A stretch of DNA of 64,000 nucleotides, from assembly GCA_000697665.1 (NCBI GenBank), contig KL197709.1, positions 2,789,599-2,853,598 of the forward strand. Direction: 5' to 3'. Source of the DNA: Jaapia argillacea MUCL 33604 (taxonomy: Eukaryota; Basidiomycota; Agaricomycetes; Jaapiales; Jaapiaceae). This document shows positions 1 through 12,186 of the stretch, piece by piece. Position 1 is the first letter of the stretch; each line of letters starts with the position of its first letter. A program made the position numbers and the translations under genes. Under the pieces are notes generated by a model. The model did no database searches. It saw only the letters and a program-made list of their open reading frames with translations, and was not told where the DNA came from.

Positions 1-833
1 CGTTTATGAATCGACAGGACTGGCCATCGTCAACCGAATTCAGTACCGCATTTCCAGAACTTTTCGAGGATTTCAGTCAAGCCGTTCCCGTTCCAGACTA
101 TGTCAGACGAGATGGCGTACTGAACCTTGCGTCACATTTTCCTGCAAATACTGTGGCCCCCGATATCGGTATCTATCTCGTTATCATTCCTCTCCGAGTA
201 TATCGCTGACTCTTCCTTGAAGGTCCCAAGATGTACAACGCCATGGCTTCCAACGAGAACCCTGGTAGCAAAGGTTCTACGAGACTCCATATGGATATGG
301 CCGATGCGTTGAACATCATGACACATGCTGCTCCATGTCCTGACGGTAATGTTGGATACGCTGCCTGGGATCTCTTTCGGGCCGAGGACGCGGATAAGAT
401 TCGGAAATTCCTCAAGAAGAAATTCAAAAACGCTGCTTCAAACGATCCCATTCATTCACAACAGTATTACTTGGACGTCGTCCTTCGAAAGGAGCTGTTC
501 GCAGAGTATGGTGTAAAGAGTCACCGAGTATTCCAAAGACCGGGTGAGGCTGTTTTTATACCTGCTGGTTGCGCACACCAGGTTAGTCCCACCTCTTCCT
601 AGTTAAGCTTGACGATTGGTCCATGAGATACCTTCCAGGTTTGTAACTTGGCCGACTGCATTAAAGTGGCCATCGATTTCGTCAGCCCAGAGAATATCTC
701 GCGCTGCGAACAGCTCACCAAGGAGTTCCGCGAGCAGAACCAATCTATGGCATGGAAAGAAGACGTCCTCCAACTCCGGACCATGATGTGGTTTGCATGG
801 CTCTCCTGCAATCGCCAAGCGAGCTTGAGCTGA
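1..833 (+). CDS. JmjC-domain histone lysine demethylase, KDM3-like (3' end)
   Basis: The gene enters from the left edge, so its N-terminal part is missing. The visible coding parts lie at about 3-173, 217-580 and 641-833. Introns are at about 174-216 (GTATCT..AAG) and about 581-640, and both junctions keep the frame. The protein reads through DYVRRDGVLNLASHFP and GPKMYNAMAS into TRLHMDMADALN, which carries the H-x-D iron-binding pair. About 110 residues later comes IPAGCAHQVCNL, with the distal His. This order is typical of the JmjC cupin of KDM3/JMJD1 proteins, which remove methyl groups from histone H3 lysine 9 using 2-oxoglutarate and Fe(II) in the nucleus. The C-terminus QSMAWKEDVLQLRTMM is also family-like. 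The family call is firm; the substrate is inferred from the family. Confidence 0.85.
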
Positions 834-1902
834 ACGGGCAGTGGGAGCAGTTTTTAGTTTCGGTCCATCCACGCATATCCTCTCTGCTGCTATCTTCAAA
901 TTTAATCTCTGCTGTCCCAAGGACTCAAATAACATGCATTCACTTTGTATTTTTACATGCAATTTTTTCATCGGGGGCGAGCAGACTAATACCCACTACA
1001 TTTCGACCTAGTAGTTATTAGTTTGTGATGGTGTCGAGTTGTTCACTGTATCTATTATTCCAGAATGGAACACGTACGCGGCGTAACGCCCTGGTTTGAA
1101 GAGTTTAGGCTGATGGACAAGGAGAGGTTGATACAAGCTCTAACAAGGACTCGCTTGGCCCGGAACATGGTTGCAACTCCGCCATTCGTCCTCTACAAGG
1201 GGCACACGGCAACCTAATCTATCAACCACGCACGTTGGCGAGATAAACTGGCTGAGTAGCGAGGGAGCCAGGTCAGCATGGACTGCCTGTGAACCGGCAA
1301 TCGGTAACGGAGGTGAGGAACTCCAGAGTGACGCTGGTATTGCCTTGGTATCCCCGTGGTGTGGGGGTGACAAAGGCGACCACGCCAACAGGAGTGGACT
1401 GTCGACGGTGGGGTTAGACGGTTCGATAAGGTCAACTCTACCATAAATAGGAGAGCATTCAAGCCGACCAGCAACAGATATACGACCCTGATTTCAGGCT
1501 GTGTTTGAGAAACGCCGTAAACGCCTGAGCTCTGCGTGTATGGTGTGTTTCCACTGTGCATAGGCATATATGAAACCCACTGGAAGTTCATCCTCTGGTG
1601 GGGGGATGGTGCCGACACGACCTGACCGAGCTTCTGCTCCGTCCGGGCGGGTACGAAACCCAATACCTCAAGCGTGTCGAACGCATGTAGGTCATGGCCT
1701 CAGAAATGTTAGAATGAATGTTAACCTTGTGTGAACTGTCGTCAGACGACAGGAAAACTGAAGCGGGGCGAGCTCAGAGTCCGTCGCTGAAGCGGGGCGA
1801 CGAGTTGCAGCTTCGGGAATTTCCTTTTCTGGACAGACCCCGCTAGATTTACTTCCGCCTTTCAGTGTCTCCCACTGCACTGCACCTGGCTAGGATTTAT
1901 GG
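834..1902. other. Intergenic, no convincing gene
   Basis: Only short reading frames on both strands, without recognisable domains. Part of it may hold upstream exons or the promoter of the weak orphan that follows. No tRNA or clear repeat seen. Confidence 0.4.
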
Positions 1903-2612
1903 ATGGGCATACAACACTACTCAACCATCCAGGATCTTGTTTCACTAGTGTATCCAAGCTCTGGAGAGAACTTGCTTTCGCTTTGCAGCCGCTCCGCGGG
2001 TGTACTTGCTCGTTTGCAAATGATCTTTCCGACACCTAGGTCTCAAAGATTTACCCACCGAGCATCGGCGGGTGTCTGCTTCAGGATTTACTTGGCCGAC
2101 AATTCGATTTGTTTTTCGGTTCCTGACTTGTCGGAGGGTCTAACCCTCATGTGGATAGGGCGCTATTGGGCGGTGTATACTGGTGAGTATTTTCTTCCAC
2201 GTCAACACGGAGGAGGGATTCGGGCTTGATGAATAGATACCCGCCTCGATCCAGACTTTGTGCGGACGCTCCTCCGAACTCTCGCCATTATTTATCAGGA
2301 TGAGACTTTGATTTCGAGCACCTCAGTTGGTGGTGGGGATACCAACTGGCACTTACAGAAGGCATTCAACCGTCTTCCACTTCAGGAGCAGCGGTTCCTC
2401 GGCCAAGGGTCATGGTGTCGTGGTCATGCTAGATTTCGTCACCTTTCCAACGTTGATGTCATTAAGTAAGTAGGTGGCGGACATAATTTCCCACCGAGAG
2501 GCAGGAATTCCTTCTCCAGAAAATCCTTGACAGTCTGGCACTCCCTTTGTCTGTTGGAACACCCCCAAACCTGCATTCTGCCCGTCAAGATGGCGTATTG
2601 GATGAGCATTGA
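1903..2612 (+). CDS. Hypothetical orphan protein, three exons
   Basis: I do not recognise this protein. It is called because three open stretches join with well-formed introns and keep the frame: exons 1903-2182, 2237-2465 and 2534-2612, with donors GTGAGT and GTAAGT and acceptors AATAG and GACAG. The product would be 195 residues, starting MGIQHYSTIQDLVSLVYPSS and ending DGVLDEH. No signal peptide, membrane helix or domain is evident. The start is uncertain, and exons could lie upstream. It could also be a decayed gene, since its neighbourhood is gene-poor and composition gives no strong coding signal. Confidence 0.35.
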
Positions 2613-3784
2613 AGCGTGCGTGCAACGAGGGGTCGGCTCCGTCCCTGACGCCGACGATCCTCGTCCAACGGAATCGAATCCCGTATCGGGGACTCTGGAA
2701 CGTCCCGAGCCCATGACATGTGGAAAACCTTGAGTTTGAGCGACGGCGTTAGTGTGGAAACTGGAAATTTGGGTGAGTGGTCCTAGGCTAGGCGACGGTG
2801 GTAATGGACATTGGGCCGTCACTCCATCATCGATCTTTCCATAGGCTTTCAAATGTGCAACCCGGCAATGTTATATCGAATCTGCAAATTCTGACACTCC
2901 GAGGACACTTGCAAGGCAGATGCTGCTTATCGTGGGTGTATCCCAGTCACTGACGGACACTACTTAGCACTCATATGGATCAACCACAGCAACGAAAATC
3001 CTGCAGAGAAATGACGAATGGAATTTCCAAAAACTTCAAGCCAAGGTTTTCAAGAAATGTGACATGAAGAGACCGTTTTACAAGGCACGGTCGGTTTACA
3101 GAGCTTTGCTTGTTCGTGGATGCACATAACTTCAGGGTTCGCACTAAAAGGTAGCAATCTCCCCCTCGAGCATTGCGGCCGAAGGCGTGTACCTTAATTA
3201 TGTTATGCGGAGGGCCAAAAATCCAACCTGGGTATGGAATCTGGCTGTGGGACAGTGATTGCGCGTAGTGGAAGAGTGGAAAGAACAACCGAAGCGCGAC
3301 CTGCCGCAAAAGATACTGATCACGTGAGCGTGAAATCTCTTTCATCCTTCTGGATTGGGAACGTGTTTATCCTCCCATAAACGGGAGTGGCTTTGTACCA
3401 TGCCAGATTCTGACGCAACCTTGGAGATCTCGGCCTCTCAAGGAAATTAACCTCGCATCTTCCCTCTGATCTCGTTCCTCGAGGCCTTTCCATTCCTGGG
3501 TTGCCCTTTGCTGAGGCGCTCCAGATTTGGGAGCGAGTAAGGTTTGCTTCCGAGTGCAAAGTCGCCAGTTGCTACGTCTTGACGGACTTCGGGTTGAGTG
3601 ATGTGGAGGTATAAATATGGGTGGGGACGATGGGAATCGTTAGCTTGTCTATCGCTTCTCCCTGCTGATTGACTTGTCTTAACTCTTTACCTCCACACTC
3701 ACTCACACTCACTCAATTGCCCCTCACTCCCACCCGGAACCCATACATTCATTCTATTCCCCTCCCTCACAAACCATCATCAGA
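2613..3784. other. Intergenic, promoter side of the secreted-peptide gene
   Basis: No supported gene. The right end carries a TATA box and a pyrimidine-rich leader with tandem CACTCA units (about 3690-3735) before the next start codon. Confidence 0.4.
3610..3617 (+). promoter_or_regulatory. TATA box (TATAAATA) of the small secreted protein gene
   Basis: TATAAATA lies 175 bases before the ATG at 3785, followed by a CT- and CA-rich leader. This spacing suits a highly expressed fungal gene with a leader of roughly 120-140 bases. Confidence 0.6.
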
Positions 3785-4120
3785 ATGCAGTCCAACATCT
3801 TCCTCACTCTCTTCGCTATCTTCGCTTTCTGTGAGTAGCTTTTTTTTATCTCTCCCACCTGCAACGAGCCCTTACCCATCTTTAATCGAATAGTTGCCAT
3901 CATGGTCCCTTCATTCGCCGCCCCCGTTCCCGCAGCCGCCGTAGAGGAGAAGAGAATCTGCCAATACACCTGCACTCGGGACGGTGAAGCTGATCCTCAA
4001 TTCGAAGTCATCGACATCAAGGTCAGGGAACCGCAATTGGCGGGTACGGATCTGTTAGCGAGGGATGCTTCGCCAGCACCGTCACCTTTGGACGTAGTGG
4101 CTAGCGATGAGCGGTTGTAA
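3785..4120 (+). CDS. Small secreted protein with a possible Kex2 site
   Basis: Two exons (3785-3830 and 3894-4120) around a 63-base GTGAGT..TAG intron give a 90-residue product. Residues 1-25 form a clear signal peptide (MQSNIFLTLFAIFAFFAI, then small residues SFAAPVPA). A dibasic Lys-Arg follows at residues 35-36, directly before ICQYTC, which holds the only two cysteines. The rest is acidic and Pro/Ala-rich, without a CaaX end, so it is not a basidiomycete mating pheromone of the usual type. A second intron seems to lie after the stop (GTATGT at about 4152 to TAG at 4210), that is, in the 3' UTR. Role unknown: a secreted effector-like or processed peptide is possible but is inference only. 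The TATA box and CT-rich leader suggest strong expression. Confidence 0.65.
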
Positions 4121-5044
4121 ACAAAATTCTTTGGGCTTGACGGCTTACCCTGTATGTTTCCTTCCTTGCCGCCTGGTTTCTCGTCGCTAATATAATTCGT
4201 TCTCTTGTAGACTGCCGTGAAGCACCAACTCATCATTGGTTGCGATCAAGATGGATGGCAACACCTCCACCCAGTCGCTCGATCCACAATCTCTCTCCTC
4301 ACTCTGCAATCCTTCCTGCACATATTTGCCGCGCCCGCTTCTTCCCGCGCTCCTTACATCCGCTCCCTCACTTCCTCCGACAATTATACACACGGGGGAA
4401 GAGCGACGACCGCCGTCACCCCACGCACACCTGCACACATCCATCGTATATATGGCCACTCGGCACAGCATATTTACTACCACCACCAGCATCATCAGCA
4501 TATCTATCTGCATAGCATTTGCATTGCTCTCTGTGTCTATTGAGTCCAGCGGATTCATTATTTTTCACCGTGTCAATTCCGGTGCACTCTGTATTCCTAG
4601 CTACTTATTTCGTGTCACTTGCTTTGCTTCATCATTCGCTTTTTTTCGCTGTCGATTACATAGATATTGTTGAATATCAGATATATCTGAACCCCAGTGA
4701 CTTGGACATTGGAAGTCTTCAACGAAAATTGAATTCATCCTGAGGTCCATGGCGAAACCCTAACCCCCGATTTACTGGGACTCCTCGAGCTCATCCACTT
4801 GGGCTGGCCCGAACCGGTATCGTCCACGGTTCAGCAGCCCCATACACTCTCATATGGGCTGAGGCCCGGGACATATATGACAGGTATGAGCCAGAGTGCG
4901 AATCATAGGCTGCTCCTCAGGGTTGACAATTGAGACGAACCCCTATTGACTCCCCATCAGCGATAACACCGTTGACCATCAATCACAATTCCGCTACTGC
5001 TACACATAAGGCTGATGGAATGAAAAGCAACAATACGAAAGAGG
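4121..5044. other. 3' UTR with intron, then intergenic
   Basis: The first 100 bases are probably the transcribed tail of the secreted-peptide gene, with a good 3' UTR intron (4152-4210, branch-like GCTAATATAA). Several overlapping frames at 4217-4743 are simple CA/CT-rich sequence and are not called. A telo-box-like AAACCCTAACCCCC lies at about 4755. Confidence 0.4.
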
Positions 5045-8000
5045 TCAACCAACCAACTTGACGACCACCGTCCCACCTCCACTCAAGATTCCCCTAGGAC
5101 CCCATTCATCCCTCCTAAACACCTCAGGGGCTCTCTCAAACGGTAGGATCTTCCTATCCTCTACAAACTCCTCCCCATCATCCCCAGCCCAAGGTCTCAC
5201 AGTACCCTCCTCAACCATCTCAACGACACCAGCCAAGGAATCCCTCACATTCTCTCCCTCCCAATCGACATCAGCAGCAAAGCTCACCCAAGAATACCCA
5301 ACATCCTTCTTCCGACTTCCCTCCTTGATTGAATCGTTCCTCTTCAAACCCATACTCCTGAACCCAGCCCAAAAATGATCCTGAACACTGGGAATGGCAC
5401 GATCCGTGACGTCGCCAACAAGCGTCGTGAACTGTGGGGTCGGCATCGTCGAACGCTTGCCTCCCCGGGTGCGGAGTATGGGCTGACACGCTCTCCAAAC
5501 CTCTCTCCCTCCGACAGTATCAAGAATCATATCAAACTCCTCGCCATCATCTCCCAACCTCTGCAAGAACTTGACAACGGCGTCGTGCTCGATCCCTTCA
5601 TCATCACCACCAAAACAAACTTCCTCCGCACCCCAAATCTTCAGCCTCCTCTCCACTTCCGCCGCGGCGCTAGTTACCTGTGAATACGGCACATGAGCAG
5701 CAACCTCCACTCCCTTCTTGCTCAACAATTGCACCACCATTGCTCCAACTCCATCATGGCCACGGAGGATCAATGCTCTGGGCCGTGCCCGACCAGATCT
5801 CCCCAACCCTAAAAATCGTTCGAAGGTACGAGCAGCTCTGATGGCAGGTACTCCGCACAACGGGAGGAGAGCCAATTCCTCAAGGGTCAACGGAGGCGGC
5901 CCAGGGGGTGGCAACGTAGACATCGCTGATGAATAAGATGCTCTGGACTTCATCGTGGAGCGTGATGTAGAGCGCTGCAACCCGGAAGGCGTGCTGGGGT
6001 GCGGCATCGTGATACGAAGTAACCGATGTCGCTCGACAACGAGAAATTCCGCCAGGGCGCCGCACTAACAGAAAACCCGTCAGATTCGGTTCAACACGCC
6101 TGAGGAACGTCCTCTAGGACTCACCTTTTTAAGGTCACACAGCCCAACGGCCCAGTCTCCCTTCCTAACAACCTCCTCTCTCACACTCACCCCAGCTTCA
6201 ACTACCCTCCCAACAAAACTTCTACCAGGGATAAAACCAACCCCTTTCCCCGACTTGCTATGCTGAGCGACCAACATCGAATCCACTCCGCACAACCCAA
6301 CAGCCCAAACCTGTAGAAGCACGCATGATGATGGAACGTACGTTGGTGGCGACAAATGCGAGGTCAACGCCAATAGATCGTCGGCTCCTCCTCCGATACT
6401 ACCGCTTACTCCTTCCTCGGATCGTAATCTCACGTGGCCCTCCTTCTCCTTGGCCTTCCCCTTTCCTCGAAGTGATCCGCCAGCGCCACCCCTCAGTGAG
6501 AAGGACAATCTCCGCTTACTCTTCACCGTCGCCGCAACGCCCCTAACAATCTCAATACTCATCATAGTAGTGCTAGCCATTCCGCTCCTGGTCAAATCCA
6601 CCTTCCCATCACCAATGGTCATCTTCGACTTTCCCAAGGCAGGAGTGGCACGAGGAAGGACAAGAGCAGAGTAGCCTTGAGCCGCCATCGTCGATGACGA
6701 AGGTATGGGTGTGGGTAATGTGTGTGTTGGTGCGTATGAAAGTGATTGAGAACGAGTCGGTAGCCTGCTCGTACTCGCAGAAGGAGAAGATTGTGGTTGG
6801 ACAGATTGTCTTCTCGAAGAAGTCGAAGCTGCAGATGATGGGCCTACAACAGAAGTTCGAGGTGAAGTTGTAGGTGAAGAATGAGTTCGTGGTCTTGGCC
6901 TTGAAGGTGATCTTGAAGCACCACGCTTAGCCGGGTACTCACGGCTCAACCTCTTGCTCGCGACACTAACAGGAGCCCCACCAGGTCCGGAACCACTATC
7001 ATCCTCACCCTCCTCCTCCTCGAACAGAGCACTCATCTGTTTCCTGACCCTATCTTTTCCTTTTCCCTTCCCCTTTTTCTTGGGTTTCGGTTCTGGTTTG
7101 CGGCTTGACCCTGCGGTTGATATATCCTCGGTTTCCCAGCTCGCTGAGGATGCAGCGCTTGAAGGGGGAGCAGAGGATGAACGAGTGTTGGTGCGAGTGC
7201 GAGCGGAGCCGTTGGCAGGAGGTGGTCCAAGCCAACGAACATCCTTTGCCCAATCGTCATCAACGACAAGAGCCTGCCGCTTCTGGACAAATTCCGAGCG
7301 GGAAGCAGCAGAGGCAGATTGTGAGCGCCTTTGGAGGGTCTGTTTGTTTGATGGCCGTAGCGTAGTGGGACCCGATATTATGAGCGAGTTCGACGATGGT
7401 GCTGAGGTCTTTCCAGACGCTCTGTGACCTGAAGAGCTGACGATAGTGATAGATTTGATGCCATTGGCGGACTTGTTATTCTTGGAAACGATCATTTCAG
7501 ACGTATGTCCGCAATCGGAGGTGACTGGGGTGGTTATATGGGTGGATGGCAAAGTACTATTAGTGAAGATGGAGACATTATCGTTGAGGGACTCGCTGGA
7601 GGAAGACGGAGAGGACGAAAGAACATTGCGAGAAATATGGTTGACGAAAGGCTTCGGAAGTGGCTGTGCTCGGGAAACAGAAGCTGGGATGTGGGAAACC
7701 GTTGGAACGGGATCAACGGGGAAGATAAAGGGTGTGTCGGATAGAGCCATTGACGTGTGAGGTGAGGTTTGGGGTGTGTAGAAAACGTCCGTCTCGTCGT
7801 CTGCGTCGTCGCTGTCGCCCTGCTCATGGACCAGCGCCGGGACCGGACGCGGGCTTTGCATCTCTTGACGGAGCCGTTTTTGAACGTGCGCCAAGGACGA
7901 CGCAGATGTGACGTCTTGATGAGGAAAATTTGGAATGTTATTAGGTCGTCCTGTATTTTTGTTCTGAGAAGTTGCCCGATGATGATAAGAATCTGTGATC

Positions 8001-8471
8001 CCTTCAGCGGAGAGAATGACGAACCAAGCTAATAAGGGACGGTGCGGCAGTGCGGCTATGGGATTGAACGTGGGCAGGTTCTTCGTCATCGGAATCCTCA
8101 AGGGTGTCCTTGGCGTCCAGGTAGATGGACGATATACGATTTCGTGCATCAGAAAGAGACTGGGCCGGTGTGCCGCCTTCTCCCTGAACATTATCTCCCG
8201 GAGAATCATCAACCTTGTACACAGCGATAAGAGTGGGCGTCTGGTCCAAATGGGTAAATACACTCACTTCCCGGATGTCTTGCAAGGTCAGGGATGTGCG
8301 ACCAGCAACTCCTGCTCCCTTTGCCGTGCCGATAGAAGCATCCGGAGGAGCTATCTCTGCTGCGATACGAATAAGCTCTTGCTTCGTGGAATAGTAATCT
8401 TTGGATGGTGGGAAAGCATAAGAACGTGAGGGTTTGTTAAATAGCGTTTGAAACAAGGTAGGCTTCGGCAT
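5045..8471 (-). CDS. Large disordered protein with C-terminal MDR (quinone reductase-like) domain
   Basis: Three exons on the minus strand: 8471-8025, 7963-6125 and 6064-5045. Both introns (61 and 60 bases) are phase 0, giving 1101 residues. Residues 1 to about 720 are Ser/Pro/basic low-complexity sequence with no domain. From about 720, PPTYVPSSCVLLQVWAVGLC, then GFIPGRSFVGRVVEAG, is a GroES-like fold of the medium-chain dehydrogenase/reductase superfamily. It continues across intron 2 (CDLKK/CGALAEFLVV). The Rossmann half has LILRGHDGVGAMVVQLLSKK, a GxGxxG-like nucleotide-binding turn, and FDMILDTVGG. The usual zinc ligands are not evident, so it is more like the zinc-less quinone reductase group. 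Substrate unknown. The long disordered N-terminus is unusual for an enzyme of this family (usually about 330-380 residues) and suggests a scaffold or targeting role. The start ATG at 8471 opens a frame with no earlier in-frame choice that I could support. Confidence 0.75.
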
Positions 8472-9894
8472 GAATATGGCCAGGTCAAACAGTACGAAAT
8501 TCAGCGGCTAGAGAGACAGAATACAAGTACAACGAGGTTTGCGTGAGGACATGGGACACGGCAAGCGCTGGCTTTGTTGTAACGTCGGAGCTGTTGCGGC
8601 GCCACATGCGTCCTGATTTGGTCACCTCGTCACCCACATATGCACATGCCCTCGGAACCGATCCGGTCTCCGACAGCGTAGTGATGCGTACTCATAAATC
8701 GGGAGTGAGATAGAGGGGGAAGAAATAGATATTATAGCAACTAGGAGTCGAAGGGCGATTCAATGATTCAGTCATAGAGCCCAGGGTATGCAACGGGACG
8801 GGACGATTTTTCGCGATCGACAAGAAGCAGGGTGGTTGACTGCGACTCGAACGTGCCCTCCATGCGCTGGGCTCGTTCGAGTGGGTCGTACTTTAGGTTT
8901 CGTGAATGGAACTCACGAAGAATATATTTCCCCAAGAACATCCGGTTACAAAGCGCAAGAATGTGACGAACATATGAACTGAGCGATTATCGATCACCCG
9001 AGGTAATCGCACTCGAGGTGCCCTACCTCTTCACGTTACTCGTCGGATGGCTGTGCGGAGCCCATGGCATTCAACTGATCTCGGATGGGTAACCCCCATC
9101 TAAGGTGCGACAATCTGTTCGTGGTATACAACTGACGGAGTGGGCTGCAGCAAATAATACGGGGGTCAGCGAGATTCGTACAAGTGATGGGCCCACCGGA
9201 AGATGTCGAAGTTGAGAACCGCGCCGTGGCGTGAAGATGAGTATTATCCTCAGAAGATTACCAACACGAATCAAACCATCACTCAAAGGTGATATGATCG
9301 GGACTGCAAGGCAGCCAATTGTCTGAGCGATATCAGACACAGCAAAGGGAGTGCTATGCTCAAAACCTTTGACGGACATCGCATCGAGTCCCACGGAGAG
9401 ACAGGTAGCCTTCAACACCGTTTCCATGGCTCTTGATCTTCAACTACATGATAAGTGGGCTGAAGATATCAACAGAAGGGCGGGCCGTCAAGGTCATTAG
9501 GCGGAACTTTGATGAACAACCACGGAGGAGCAGATTCAACCAGTATTATGGCAAGCAATCGACCAGACTCCGTAGTAGCATCTCCGGCACAGCATTGATG
9601 ACGGCCCACCCCATACCAAAGGATTTCCTTGACGAAGTTTACAAGGATTAAGACCGTCCATGTCGCGGCAAGACTTCAAGCTTCAAGAGGTGCGGGTCCA
9701 CTTCTGATCCTACCTATTTTGGATAATGACACAGTCGCGTGACGGTAAGATTCACAAGTCTCAGTCGCGCCTGCTCCCCGTCATATCAAGCCGGACGACT
9801 CCTTGACAAAGGTTTACACAGAAGATACAGATTGTAGCATACAACAGCCGCTGTAACACTGCCAAAGATAACCGCTACCTATATCACCCATATA
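8472..9894. other. Intergenic, no convincing gene
   Basis: Scattered frames under 120 codons on both strands, none with a domain or with introns that join to another frame. I see nothing more in it. Confidence 0.4.
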
Positions 9895-12186
9895 TCACTT
9901 CCGGCGTTGTTTGGCAGGCGCTTTCCGCCTCTGCGCTGAAGGGTGGCTGGCCTTTCCGGCAGTAGGTTTAACTTGAACGCGCGACTGCTTGGACTCCTTG
10001 GGGAGAGCAGCAAAGGCAACCTTCTTGGGCTGCGGGAGTGTCTTCGCGCTTGGTTTACTGGACAACTTGCGTTTCCTTTTTGTTAGGACGGGAGCTTCGT
10101 CTTCCGAGTCCTCGCTTTGATCGCTGCCGTCGTCATCACCATCTCCACCCAATCCATCCAGCTCCAGTTCCATCTCGTCCTCATCCTCTTCATCATCCTC
10201 AACCAGATCTTCCCCATCTGCACCAACATCCATTTCGTTCTCGCTCTCCTCATCATCCTCGTCACTTTCGTCGTTCTGACCTCCGACCCAAGGTGCATCC
10301 AGGACAACTTCCCTCATCTCCACTGACCCAGCCGTCAACTTGACCAACCCTCTCTCAGTTCTCATCTCCTTACGGGTTTTGAATTGCGAAAGAATTTGAT
10401 CTTCTCGGGCGTAAACGTCTCTCAGAATATCATCGACTGCGACGGATGAGCCGGGAGCAAGGGGTGGGGGAACGGAGTATCGAGGGAGCTTTCCTGTGCT
10501 CCAATCTCGCAAGACGATGCGCGCAGCTCCTTGGATATCAAGGATTCCGTTCTGAAAGGGGACGGTATTCAGGATGAGTAGCTTTAGACGATAGGCAATC
10601 TCAAACGAACATTTTTGATCAGGCCATTTGTTCGAGCAACGCCCGATAGGAACCCGTTGACATCTCCCTGGATAAAGGCAGGGAGGTTGAAGAAGACCAT
10701 CAAGTCTTCGTGGTCGGCTCGGCTAACAATATCTGCGACTATGGGATGACAACCGCATCTGTGAGTCAAACAATGACAAGTACGAGGGGAAGTGTAACTT
10801 ACCAGCTGGTTCTGGATCTTTTAGCCTGTCGATCCTGCCCTTATTTCTGATCAAGATGTCTCGAACTCGAGCCTTGTGTAGTTCGGCCTCTGGTTGATCC
10901 TCCACGGCAGCCCAAGCCAACCCAGGTGTATCAATCAATCGTATTGACTTCCCATCGACATCCAAGGTCACCTCCTGTGCAGAGGTAGTCGTTGTCGGGC
11001 CATTTTGCGGCGATGAGGTCGAAAGTTGGTATAAAGGTAGAACTTGTTTTCGTAAGAGTGAATTGACGAATGCACTTTTCCCGGACTGTTTACAACCTTG
11101 TGAGAACTCGCACGAAAAGAGGGGTCCAAAAAAGTATACGCACGTTCACTAAGCCAACAATAGCGACAACCAAAGGTGAGTCACCCTCCTTCTGTTTCGC
11201 CCAGGATCCCAGACATGCAAGAACGGAGTCGACACCCAGACCGTCGTCTGTAGGAGCTTTATCTTTGCCTTTCCACTTCGCCGAAGAGTCCGAGGCGGAA
11301 GGTAGGAAAGCTGAGGCAGAGCGGAAGAGAAGGGTCGAGTGCTGCGATCGGAGGTATGCTCTCCAGTTGGCGAGAGTTTCTCGAGGGCAAGCATCTAGTC
11401 GCCACTTGGTTTTAGTGTCCAAGACAAAAAATAAAAAAAAACACTCACCAGCTTTATTGAGGACGAGAAGTAATCGTTTGCCACTGACGAGCTTTTCCAG
11501 ATGGGAATTGCGATATGGGAGAGGATCTCGCGCGTCCAAAACTTCAACGACAACGTCCGCTTGGTCCAGGACACTCTTGAGGTTCGGCAAATCAGGATTA
11601 AGCAAAATAGGAACGTCCTCCTCGACCTCCCCAACAACCGCCACCTTCTTCTTGTTCGAAAGCCGTTGCCCAGATTTCACACTCCCCACACCATCGAAAG
11701 CCTCTTCTTCGCCTTCTTCACCCCGATCCTCCTCGCCGCCTCCGATCCCCCCAGCCGCAGCAGCCTTCGCGGCTTTCTTCGCATCCTTCTTCTGTTGCTT
11801 CGCCTCCTCCGCCTGTTGAGCAGCTCAGCCCAACGTTAGGAAAAGAAGATATGACCCAACACTCACCTGTCTCCGCTCCTCCGCTATTTCAGCAAGGATT
11901 TGATCCTTGTAAGGGAAATTGTTCGGAATACCTGGATCCTTCGGATGTTCTGAACGACCAGCGTCAAACTCGAATACCCCAGTGTGATATACAGTAGACA
12001 ACTCACTTGTTTTCCATTGCGGATTTTTCTTCGCCAACTGCTTCTTTTTGTGGTGACATTCAGCAACCTTGTGCTTGATTTTCTGGCGCTGATGGGTGGT
12101 CCCCCTCTTGCTAGTCTCTACAAATTGAAATGAGACTTTGTAGATGTAATCAACCCACACGACTCACTTTTTCTTATCCGAGGCAT
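9895..12186 (-). CDS. NUG1: Nucleolar GTP-binding protein NUG1/GRN1 (nucleostemin, GNL3L family)
   Basis: A 60S ribosome assembly GTPase of the nucleolus. The minus-strand gene starts at 12186 with a 19-base exon (MPRIRKK) and has about eight introns, each of which joins in frame. The N-terminal GN3L_Grn1 region reads RGTTHQRQKIKHKVAECHHK, then KHPKDPGIPNNFPYKDQIL. The GTPase is circularly permuted, as known for the YlqF/YawG family. G5-like DARDPLPYRN and G4 LNKAD come first. Then G1 GLVNSGKS (completed across an intron), and G3 DTPG in RLIDTPGLAW. The C-terminus has a long acidic run (about 10080-10300) and a basic Lys/Arg tail ending RRKAPAKQRRK, fitting a nucleolar protein. Its 5' neighbour region is intergenic. 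Family call firm. Confidence 0.93.

Noticed and set aside
2650-2690. tRNA T-arm-like sequence (AATCGAATCCC)
   Set aside because: No matching acceptor, D or anticodon arms could be paired around it.
4217-4743. Several overlapping plus-strand frames over 70 codons
   Set aside because: Simple CA/CT-rich sequence downstream of a short gene; frames overlap each other and lack a start context or domain.
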